DNA from: Deltaproteobacteria bacterium
Lineage (GTDB): Bacteria; Myxococcota_A; UBA9042; DTJE01
Assembly: GCA_016784945.1 (NCBI GenBank)
Contig: JADHTP010000164.1
Span: forward strand, 1 to 7,222
DNA: 7,222 nt
Direction of reading: 5' to 3'
Part shown: positions 1 to 4,770 of the stretch, one piece after another
Layout of the letters: the number at the start of each line of letters is the position of its first letter
Numbering within the stretch: the first letter of the stretch is position 1
Made by a program: the position numbers and the translations under genes
Notes under the pieces: model-generated
The model's input: only the letters and a program-made list of their open reading frames with translations
What the model was told of the DNA's origin: nothing
Databases searched by the model: none

Positions 1-963
1 ATCCACGTTTCGGACCGGTGTTTTCCCGACAAGGATTCCGACGGCTGGCCCGTGAAGGGCACCACGGTGGAGGCCGACGTACCGGGCGTGTCCTGTCCCC
101 CCGGCTACACCTTCCTGCTGACCTTCGAAGACGGTCTCGTCATGGACTGCGATGACGAAACGCCCACCACCTATCCCGGAGCGCTTGAACTATGCAACCT
201 CGTGGACGACGACTGCGACGGGTCCACGGACGAGGACCTGGTACAGGACTGCATGGACAACTGCGGGAAACCCGGCGTCGAGATATGCGAAAACGGCCAG
301 TGGACCCCGTGCAGCGCCGGCGGCAAGGTATGTTGCGAAGGTGAGAGGAAGAACACCACGCCATGCCCCCCGTTCGATTTCGTTTTTGTCACCGACAATT
401 CGGGGAGCATGACCGGGAGCGACCCCCACGACATCCGCTACGCCGCCGTCAAGGTGTTCATCCAGAACATGGACAACGACACGGGGCACATCATGGCCTT
501 CGACGACCAGGTGCAGCATTTCGGCCCTCCCACCGATGACAAGGCCCTCCTCCTGGCCTTCCTGGAGCAGGCCAGGAGCCAGGGGGCCGGCGGCGCGACC
601 GACATCGACGGGGCCCTCTACGAGGCCTTCAGCGTGTTCCTGGATCCCGACGCCAAGGACGTGGTGGTGCTGCTCACCGACGGACACGACACCACCGACC
701 CAGACGCCTACGTACCCGCGACCCTGAAACTGGAGGCCGAAACCAAGGGAATCCGGGTCTACATCCTGGGACTGGGGTACGCGGTCAACACACCCGCACT
801 GCAACAGACGGTGACCAAAGACGGGGGCTATTTCTTTGCCGCCCACGCGGAGGAGATCCTGAAGATCTACGACGACATCTTCGCCCTGACCAACTACGAG
901 TACTGGGTGGAATGCAACGACAAGGGCGAATGGATCGAAAAATGGGGCGATTGTGGCGACTAG
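1..963 (+). CDS. MopE-type metal-binding repeat plus VWA domain protein, 3' part
   Basis: The frame is open from the first base, so the 5' end lies outside the window; a GTG at 52 is unlikely to be the true start because the coding pattern extends upstream of it. The visible part is 320 codons. Codons 7-16 read CFPDKDSDGW, and codons 49-79 follow the MopE pattern DCDD...PGALELC...DDDCDGSTDED (putative metal-binding motif family, known from secreted MopE-type proteins). A von Willebrand factor A domain follows at about codons 125-295. Its MIDAS residues are visible: DNSGS at 132-136, T200 in GGATDID and D227 in LLTDGHD. About 15 Cys residues and a short C-terminal Cys-containing tail suggest an extracytoplasmic, disulphide-rich protein. 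The predicted role is metal-dependent binding or adhesion at the cell surface; the ligand is unknown. The signal peptide, if any, is outside the window. The family call is firm, the role is inference. Confidence 0.9.
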   Translation: MHVSDRCFPDKDSDGWPVKGTTVEADVPGVSCPPGYTFLLTFEDGLVMDCDDETPTTYPGALELCNLVDDDCDGSTDEDLVQDCMDNCGKPGVEICENGQWTPCSAGGKVCCEGERKNTTPCPPFDFVFVTDNSGSMTGSDPHDIRYAAVKVFIQNMDNDTGHIMAFDDQVQHFGPPTDDKALLLAFLEQARSQGAGGATDIDGALYEAFSVFLDPDAKDVVVLLTDGHDTTDPDAYVPATLKLEAETKGIRVYILGLGYAVNTPALQQTVTKDGGYFFAAHAEEILKIYDDIFALTNYEYWVECNDKGEWIEKWGDCGD

Positions 964-975
964 AAGACCGGCCCC

Positions 976-1281
976 GTGTTCCTTTCCTGTCTGGCGGGCC
1001 TCGCCCTGGCCTGTTCGGCAGCCGCGCCCATCCAGTTCGAAAACGGGCCGGACGGCTTCAGCGAAGGGCTGGCGCGATTCCAGCGGGACGGACAATTCGG
1101 ATTCTTCGATCGGACGGGCCGCGTAACCATCTCCCCGCGTTTCGAATGGGTCGAACCTTTCCCGAAGGGGCATGCCCGGTACGGGTCGGGATGCGAGTTC
1201 GTGCCTGACGGTGAGCACCGGCGGGTGGAATGCACCACGTGGGGCCGGGTGGACAGGAACGGCCGGCCCGTCAGCCCTTGA
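976..1281 (+). CDS. Small exported WG-repeat protein
   Basis: The protein has 101 aa and starts with GTG, the only start codon in this frame after the TAG of the upstream gene. A weak AGAAGA lies 8 nt before it. Residues 2-17 are hydrophobic and end in LALACSAAA. This looks like a signal peptide, possibly lipoprotein-type with Cys13, although the lipobox is imperfect (Ala at -3) and there is no positive charge at the N-terminus. The mature part matches the WG-repeat family: GFSEGLARF...GQFGFFDRTGRVTISPRF...PFPKGHA, then a partial second unit WGRVDRNGRPVSP. WG repeats are usually present in many copies; here there are only about one and a half, so the protein is short for the family. Its function is unknown, and surface or periplasmic binding is inferred. 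It probably shares a transcript with the VWA gene, 12 nt upstream and in the same frame. The ORF overlaps the 3' end of the convergent Dabb gene by 11 nt. Confidence 0.72.
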   Translation: MFLSCLAGLALACSAAAPIQFENGPDGFSEGLARFQRDGQFGFFDRTGRVTISPRFEWVEPFPKGHARYGSGCEFVPDGEHRRVECTTWGRVDRNGRPVSP

Positions 1282-1564
1282 AGTCCACGGCCACGATCCG
1301 CTCCAGGTTCGGGGCGATGAGTTCCTCCACGATGCGCCGGTGGTCGAGGTGGACACGGTATCGGTCCAGGGCCGCCAGGTCATCCACGCCAACGACCAGA
1401 CCGAGATCCGCACTGTTGGGGCCGCGCACCACGTCTTCACCCACTTCCAGTGACCGGATCTCGGGGATCTGCCGCGGCAGGGACTCCAGGGCCTCCTTCA
1501 CCTGTCGCCCGATGGACTTCGGTGCACCGGATTTGAACTTGATGAGCACCACGTGCCGGATCAT
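1271..1564 (-). CDS. Dabb (stress-responsive A/B barrel) domain protein
   Basis: This is a 97-aa protein that begins MIRHVVLIKFK. It continues with a helix (KSIGRQVKEALESLP), a strand pair (IRSLEVGEDVV, then ADLGLVVGVDDLAALDRY) and a C-terminal VDFKG. This is the typical order of the Dabb family: N-terminal HVVLFKFK strand, 'GxD' region, 'L..Y..HP.H' helix and final strand. The usual length of about 100 aa is met by one domain. Such proteins are dimeric ferredoxin-like alpha/beta barrels, and bacterial members mostly have no known substrate. The start is fixed by an AGGAGGA Shine-Dalgarno 6 nt upstream of the ATG; the frame stays open further upstream, but that extension would run through the CGGC gene out of frame. 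The gene is convergent with the WG-repeat gene, overlapping it by 11 nt. It is separated from the CGGC gene by 98 bp that contain a plausible promoter. Confidence 0.88.
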   Translation of the reverse strand: MIRHVVLIKFKSGAPKSIGRQVKEALESLPRQIPEIRSLEVGEDVVRGPNSADLGLVVGVDDLAALDRYRVHLDHRRIVEELIAPNLERIVAVDFKG

Positions 1565-1570
1565 GAGCCG

Positions 1571-1577
1571 TCCTCCT
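1571..1577 (-). promoter_or_regulatory. Strong ribosome binding site of the Dabb gene
   Basis: Minus-strand AGGAGGA lies 6 nt before the ATG at 1564. It is near-perfect anti-16S complementarity and settles the start against longer in-frame alternatives. Confidence 0.85.
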
Positions 1578-1592
1578 GTTTCAACCTGCTTC

Positions 1593-1621
1593 AAATTAGC
1601 CGCGGAACGGTCCCCGGTCAA
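1593..1621 (-). promoter_or_regulatory. Candidate sigma70-type promoter for the Dabb gene
   Basis: On the minus strand, TTGACC (1621-1616; five of six bases of TTGACA) is followed after exactly 17 nt by TAATTT (1598-1593; a weak -10, three of six). The -10 is in the only AT-rich patch of an otherwise GC-rich gap. A start near 1586 would give a leader of about 20 nt containing the strong Shine-Dalgarno. The prediction rests on consensus and spacing alone. Confidence 0.4.
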
Positions 1622-1655
1622 CGGTGGACGGCAGGCGGAGGACGGTGGACGGCAG
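1621..1655. repeat. Two-copy 14-bp direct repeat next to the Dabb promoter
   Basis: ACGGTGGACGGCAG occurs at 1621-1634 and again, identical, at 1642-1655, a period of 21 bp (two helical turns). The first copy abuts the -35 hexamer of the candidate Dabb promoter. It could be a tandem operator or a fragment of a low-complexity intergenic repeat; the sequence alone does not decide. Confidence 0.7.
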
Positions 1656-1662
1656 TCGCCCC

Positions 1663-2025
1663 TCAGGTGTAGTCGTGGGTGCCTATGATCAAGGGAATGT
1701 TGAACTTCGCCTCGACCTTGAGCTTGAGCTCGTCGGGCTTCAGCGGGCATTCCCCGTGCTCGCAGGCCAGTTTGACGCAGGTGCCCAGGTGGATGGCGTC
1801 GGGCTTCCGATCCATGCCATCGAGCATGTCCATGACCATCTTGGACCGCGGCATGAACAGGCCGGGACAATCGCCGCAGTCGGTCATGCCGACGATTTCG
1901 ATGTCCTCGTCGTGCCGAGCGAACTCGCCGGCCTTCATTGCTGCCCCCTTGTAGCACTTGGCGCAGGCGATGCAGGTGTGGTCCTTGATGCGTTTGCAAT
2001 AGAAGATGGCGATCTTCTTCTTCAT
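1663..2025 (-). CDS. CGGC-domain cysteine-rich protein
   Basis: This 120-aa protein begins MKKKIAIFYCKRIKDHTCIACAKC and carries nine cysteines: C10, C18, C21, C24, C50, C53, C83, C88 and C93. The CIACAKC cluster, the CGDCPG motif at 50-55 (a variant of CGGC), HLGTCV at 79-84 and the later ECP match the CGGC-domain family in order and in length. The family is found mostly in anaerobes and is suggested to bind metal, but its biochemical role is not established; the Cys arrangement here suits Fe-S or zinc binding in the cytoplasm. No signal peptide is seen. The start ATG has a good AGGGAGGG Shine-Dalgarno (2031-2038), which overlaps the stop codon of the tiny upstream ORF, so the two may be translationally coupled. 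It probably belongs to the same transcript as the NifX-like gene, though 218 bp separate them. Confidence 0.87.
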   Translation of the reverse strand: MKKKIAIFYCKRIKDHTCIACAKCYKGAAMKAGEFARHDEDIEIVGMTDCGDCPGLFMPRSKMVMDMLDGMDRKPDAIHLGTCVKLACEHGECPLKPDELKLKVEAKFNIPLIIGTHDYT

Positions 2026-2036
2026 GGAATCCCTCC

Positions 2037-2102
2037 CTATTCGTCACATCTGTGGAAAATACCGCACAGGACAAAGAAGACGATGTTCAAGATCAACGAC
2101 AT
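2037..2102 (-). CDS. Candidate 21-aa hydrophobic peptide (YccF N-terminus-like)
   Basis: ATG at 2102 has a strong GGGAGGTG Shine-Dalgarno (2113-2106) 3 nt upstream. It opens a 21-codon frame, MSLILNIVFFVLCGIFHRCDE, that ends in TAG. Residues 2-16 are strongly hydrophobic. The start resembles the first residues of YccF/DUF307 membrane proteins, which begin with an L-N-I-x-x-F-V-L-x-G-type segment, but the rest of that family is absent. The TAG is embedded in the Shine-Dalgarno of the CGGC gene, an arrangement typical of coupled genes. It could be a real single-helix membrane peptide, a translational leader for the CGGC gene, or the stub of a deleted yccF. It is too short to be sure that it is translated. 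Confidence 0.38.
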   Translation of the reverse strand: MSLILNIVFFVLCGIFHRCDE

Positions 2103-2122
2103 GAACACCTCCCTGAATCATT

Positions 2123-2149
2123 GGACCAGAACCGGTTCTTCCGAGGTCC
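2123..2149. repeat. Inverted repeat with perfect 12-bp palindrome
   Basis: AGAACCGGTTCT at 2128-2139 is a perfect palindrome. It is flanked by GGACC (2123-2127) and GGTCC (2145-2149), so a longer imperfect hairpin or a dimeric operator is possible. It lies 10-36 nt upstream of the Shine-Dalgarno of the tiny ORF, in the gap between the NifX-like and CGGC genes. This is where an operator for the CGGC gene would be expected. No convincing -35/-10 pair was found beside it. Confidence 0.5.
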
Positions 2150-2175
2150 GCGCGAAATCTTCGCTCCAGTCCCTG

Positions 2176-2202
2176 GGGCCCCTGAGGAAACCGCAGGGGT
2201 CC
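2176..2202. repeat. GC-rich hairpin in the NifX-like/CGGC gap
   Basis: GGGCCCCTG (2176-2184) pairs with CAGGGGTCC (2194-2202) at eight of nine positions, around a 9-nt loop. No T-run follows on either strand, so it is not a canonical intrinsic terminator. It could be an mRNA-stabilising or processing stem 3' of the NifX-like gene, which ends 41 nt upstream in transcription order. Confidence 0.45.
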
Positions 2203-2243
2203 TGCCCGATATCACGGGATCGGCCAGGTTCGATGCGCCATGT

Positions 2244-2672
2244 TCAGTTCCTCCCTGACATTCCCCCATGACCCCCGCAGCCACCGCCGTGTCCCCCACC
2301 CTGGCCATGGCCGCAGGGCATGATGGGACCGAGGTCCTCGCCGCGCAGGTACTTGTTCACCACGTCCCGGACCCGGCCCGAGGCCCCGCGCACCACGTGA
2401 ATGTGAAAGTGCTCGAAGATCTTCATTGCGTGTTCGCCCATGTTGCCGGTCAGGATGGTGTCCGCCCCCTGCTGGCGCACGAACTTGGGCACCTGGCCGG
2501 GCACGTGCTGCTCGGCTGCGGGATTGGGCATCACGCGCCAGTCCTTGATCGCGCCGTCCACCGCCTCCACGAACAGGAAGGCCGGGCTATGGCCGAAGTG
2601 GCCGAACACGTTGGCGTCCATCCCATCCATCCCGTCACATGTCACCGCGATGATGTTCCGATTTCCCGTCAT
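2244..2672 (-). CDS. NifX/NafY-family (Nitro_FeMo-Co) protein with His/Cys-rich tail
   Basis: The protein has 142 aa. Residues 6-115 fit the dinitrogenase iron-molybdenum cofactor biosynthesis fold: IIAVTCDG, then VFGHFGHSPAFLFVE (22-36), GADTILTGNMGEHAM (69-83), and VRGASGRVRDVVNKYLRGE. In nitrogenase systems such proteins bind metal-cluster precursors. In many anaerobes, stand-alone members occur with no nif genes, and their role is unknown. No nitrogenase gene is visible here, so a nif function should not be assumed. The C-terminal tail (about 117-138) is rich in Gly, His and Cys (C120, H122, H128, C132, H135) and looks like a metal-binding or metal-storage extension. The start is set by GGAGGTG 4 nt upstream. 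The gene is unusual in beginning only 14 nt after the base of a terminator-like hairpin. Confidence 0.88.
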   Translation of the reverse strand: MTGNRNIIAVTCDGMDGMDANVFGHFGHSPAFLFVEAVDGAIKDWRVMPNPAAEQHVPGQVPKFVRQQGADTILTGNMGEHAMKIFEHFHIHVVRGASGRVRDVVNKYLRGEDLGPIMPCGHGQGGGHGGGCGGHGGMSGRN

Positions 2673-2676
2673 GATT

Positions 2677-2683
2677 CACCTCC
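2677..2683 (-). promoter_or_regulatory. Ribosome binding site of the NifX-like gene, adjacent to terminator
   Basis: Minus-strand GGAGGTG lies 4 nt before the ATG at 2672. It begins 3 nt after the base of the hairpin at 2687-2711, and its T-tract is 4-8 nt away. A transcript stopped by the terminator would end just before this site, and only readthrough RNA carries it. Confidence 0.75.
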
Positions 2684-2686
2684 AGC

Positions 2687-2711
2687 GAAAAAGGGGGCTA
2701 TCCCCTTTTTC
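2687..2711 (-). terminator. Intrinsic terminator after the response regulator gene (A/T tracts on both strands)
   Basis: GAAAAAGGGG (2687-2696) pairs perfectly with CCCCTTTTTC (2702-2711) around a 5-nt loop. On the minus strand the G/C stem is followed by five T residues. It lies 12 nt past the stop codon of the response regulator gene, the expected place for the end of the redox operon. The symmetric A and T tracts would let it act on either strand. It also directly precedes the NifX-like gene on the same strand, with no room for a promoter between them. Confidence 0.82.
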
Positions 2712-2723
2712 TGCCAATCGCCA

Positions 2724-3245
2724 CTACTTGTTCTTCAGCAGCGCCAGGACCTCCTGCAGCTTGTCGGCTGGCAGGTCCTTGAGGGCCTCGCTGACCTCGT
2801 CCCGCATGGTCTGTTCTTCCTCCACGGCCTGCTCGTCGGTTTCCAGTCCCAGGGTCTTCTGAACCGCTGCGATGTATTTGCCGGGAGTCACCGGCTTCTC
2901 CAGGTACATGCCGGGACCGGAAAGCAGCTTGCCTTCCAGGGCCTGGGACAGGTCGGCCTTGCCCAGTTCGTCCCTTGCGTGGCCGGTCACCACCATCACG
3001 GGGATGTTGATCCATTCCCGTTTGCGCCTCAGTTCGTGAAGAAACGCGATCCCGCTGCCACCGGGCATGACCAGGTCCAGGGATATGAAATCCGGTCGCG
3101 CCGCCTTCACCTTCTCCAGTGCCTCTTTTCCACTGGACGCGGTCTCCACCCGGAAGCCCGCGTCCTCCAGGGCGACACTGAGGTACCGCCGTATGTCGTC
3201 CTCGTCGTCCACCACCAGGACCAGGAAATCTTTCGGTTCAGCCAT
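2724..3245 (-). CDS. Receiver-only response regulator
   Basis: The protein has 173 aa. Residues 6-130 form a CheY-like receiver: acidic pair D13/D14 in LVVDDEDD, phospho-acceptor D57 in SLDLVMPGGSG, T87 in MVVTGHA and K117 in YLEKPV. All key residues are present, so it should be phosphorylatable. After the receiver there are only about 43 residues (LETDEQAVEEEQ...LPADKLQEVLALLKNK), predicted helical, with no DNA-binding or enzymatic output domain. It may act through protein contacts or in a phosphorelay. The ATG comes 1 nt after the stop of the kinase gene (TGA-A-ATG) and has a GGAGGAG Shine-Dalgarno inside the kinase 3' end, so it is probably translated in coupling with its cognate kinase. 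The frame continues open upstream, but that part belongs to the kinase in another frame. A terminator follows. Confidence 0.93.
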   Translation of the reverse strand: MAEPKDFLVLVVDDEDDIRRYLSVALEDAGFRVETASSGKEALEKVKAARPDFISLDLVMPGGSGIAFLHELRRKREWINIPVMVVTGHARDELGKADLSQALEGKLLSGPGMYLEKPVTPGKYIAAVQKTLGLETDEQAVEEEQTMRDEVSEALKDLPADKLQEVLALLKNK

Positions 3246-3246
3246 T

Positions 3247-4770
3247 TCAATTCTCCTCCGGGCCCGAGGGTCCGCCTTCTTTGGATTCCAGCACGGCCGG
3301 GAGCCTTCGCCTCGGGAAGACCATGCGGAAGACCGTGCCTTTGCCCTTTTCCGATTCCACCACGATCGAGCCCCCGTGTTCCTGGACGATCTTCCGGGTG
3401 ACCAGCAGGCCCAGGCCCGTCCCGCCTTCACCCTTGGTGGTGAAGAAATTGGTGAAGACCTTCTGCTTCACCTCGTAGTCCAGACCGATTCCGTTGTCCG
3501 CCACCTCGATCACGATCCGGGTGGGCGGCACGTCCGGCGGTGTCCTGAACGGGTAGTCGTCCGGCTCCTCGAAGATCCGGACTACGACATCATTCTTCTT
3601 CTTCTCCGACATGCAACAGGCGTCCACAGCGTTGGTCACCAGGTTCGCCAAGCAGGTGTGGAGCCCCTCGGCATCGAACGGCGCGGGCTCCAAGTTGCCC
3701 TTCCTGTCCACACTGACCTTCACGCCCCGGGCCGCCGCCGCTTCCGTGTATAACGCCACCGTCTCGTGGACAATGACGGTAGGGTCGAGGCGCTGGACCT
3801 CGGGCTCGCTGCCCCGGGAGAAATCCAGGAGCGTGCGCACGAAATGAGAGACCCGGTCGATGTTCCTGTCCAGCATGGAGAAGCCGTCCTGCACCCGGTC
3901 GTTCTTCCCCTTCTGGAGGCCGGACCGCATCAGGTAGAGGCCGCCCTCCAGGCCGGTCAGGATATTCTTCACGCCGTGGGCCAGGCCCGCCACGGTCTGT
4001 CCCACCGCTGCCAGGCGCTCCGCCTCCAGTTTCTCGCCCTCCAGGTGCTTGACCTCGCGCAGGTCCTGGAAAAAGCCGGCGCTGCCCAGGGGCTTGCCCT
4101 TGTGCTTGGGCAGGACGCCACAGAACCGCACCGGCAGGGACTTGCCGTCCTTGCGCGTCACATTGGTCTCCGGTACCACGCAGTGGACCAACCCGCGCTC
4201 TTCGGTTTCGGCGAATTCGTCCGGCATGACACCAGGGGGCAGTTTGCGGCCCTTGACCTCTTCAAAGTCATACCCGAACATCTCGGTGGCCGCCGGGTTC
4301 CAGAGCCTGACCCGTCCCTTATTGTTAAGGGCCACAACGGCGTCCCACGAGATATCGATGAACGCCCGGTTGAAGTGGTGCTCGACGTGCAGTTCATCTT
4401 TCAGGACCCTCTGCCGGGTCACGTCGGTGGACATCACGGCCACGTACTGGATCGGGCCATCCGTCTGCTGCACGGGCGCCACGTGTACCACGTAGTCCGC
4501 CTCTTTTCCCTTGCGGTCCATACCCACTTCGTGGACGGTCCGGACCTTCCCGTCCTTGAAGGTCCTCGCAGCCGTGCAGCGGGCGCACTTCCGCTTCCGG
4601 CTCTTGTAGACCTCGTAACACCTCCGGCCCTCCCACTCACCGAACATTTCCTCGAAAGTGCTGTTGGCCTCCACGATCCGATAGTCCCCGTCAATCACAG
4701 CCACGGCACTGGGCACGAGATCGTACAATTCGGTTCGAATCCAGTTCTGCAGTACTGAAGATGCAGTCAT
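3247..4770 (-). CDS. Soluble PAS-PAS sensor histidine kinase
   Basis: The protein has 507 aa and no transmembrane segment, so it is cytoplasmic. The order is PAS 1 (about 15-118), PAS 2 (about 128-240), dimerisation/phospho-acceptor region (about 245-325; H265 in GLAHGVKNILTGLEGG) and HATPase (about 360-487). The HATPase has N box NLVTNAVDA (376-384), G1 DNGIGL (425-430), F box FTNFFTTKG and G2 GTGLGL (450-455). PAS 1 contains C51 in RRCYEVY and C62/C65 in KCARC, a cysteine pattern seen in PAS domains of anaerobic deltaproteobacteria that may sense redox state or bind a cofactor. The residue after the phospho-acceptor His is Gly instead of the usual Glu/Asp. The start ATG overlaps the stop of the cytochrome gene (ATGA), and the receiver gene follows after 1 nt. 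It probably monitors the state of the electron-transfer chain encoded upstream; this role is inferred from context. Confidence 0.93.
   Translation of the reverse strand: MTASSVLQNWIRTELYDLVPSAVAVIDGDYRIVEANSTFEEMFGEWEGRRCYEVYKSRKRKCARCTAARTFKDGKVRTVHEVGMDRKGKEADYVVHVAPVQQTDGPIQYVAVMSTDVTRQRVLKDELHVEHHFNRAFIDISWDAVVALNNKGRVRLWNPAATEMFGYDFEEVKGRKLPPGVMPDEFAETEERGLVHCVVPETNVTRKDGKSLPVRFCGVLPKHKGKPLGSAGFFQDLREVKHLEGEKLEAERLAAVGQTVAGLAHGVKNILTGLEGGLYLMRSGLQKGKNDRVQDGFSMLDRNIDRVSHFVRTLLDFSRGSEPEVQRLDPTVIVHETVALYTEAAAARGVKVSVDRKGNLEPAPFDAEGLHTCLANLVTNAVDACCMSEKKKNDVVVRIFEEPDDYPFRTPPDVPPTRIVIEVADNGIGLDYEVKQKVFTNFFTTKGEGGTGLGLLVTRKIVQEHGGSIVVESEKGKGTVFRMVFPRRRLPAVLESKEGGPSGPEEN

Noticed and set aside
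1242..1269. GGGCCGG/CCGGCCC inverted repeat as a terminator for the WG-repeat gene
   Set aside because: The 7-bp stem has a 14-nt loop, lies inside coding sequence and has no T-run on either side. Such pairs are common in GC-rich coding DNA.
190..1440. A 416-codon open frame on the - strand
   Set aside because: Antisense to the VWA and WG-repeat genes. No domain is visible and its composition is that of a shadow frame.
1565..2074. Upstream extension of the Dabb frame on the - strand
   Set aside because: The frame stays open, but it crosses the CGGC gene out of frame. The internal ATG at 1564 has an excellent Shine-Dalgarno and the protein then has normal Dabb length.
2205..2218. CCCG-ATATCA-CGGG short inverted repeat
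   Set aside because: Only a 4-bp stem. It is too short to claim as an operator or hairpin.
2244..2672. Evidence for nitrogen fixation from the NifX-like gene
   Set aside because: Stand-alone proteins of this family are widespread in non-diazotrophic anaerobes, and no other nif gene is in the window.
2268..3401. A 377-codon open frame on the + strand
   Set aside because: Antisense to the NifX-like, receiver and kinase genes, and it reads straight through the terminator hairpin. The translation shows no family features.
3246..3431. Upstream extension of the receiver frame
   Set aside because: It overlaps the HATPase coding region. The ATG at 3245, directly after the kinase stop and with GGAGGAG, is the natural start.
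3766..4758. A 330-codon open frame on the + strand
   Set aside because: Antisense to the kinase gene, whose PAS and HisKA motifs are unambiguous.
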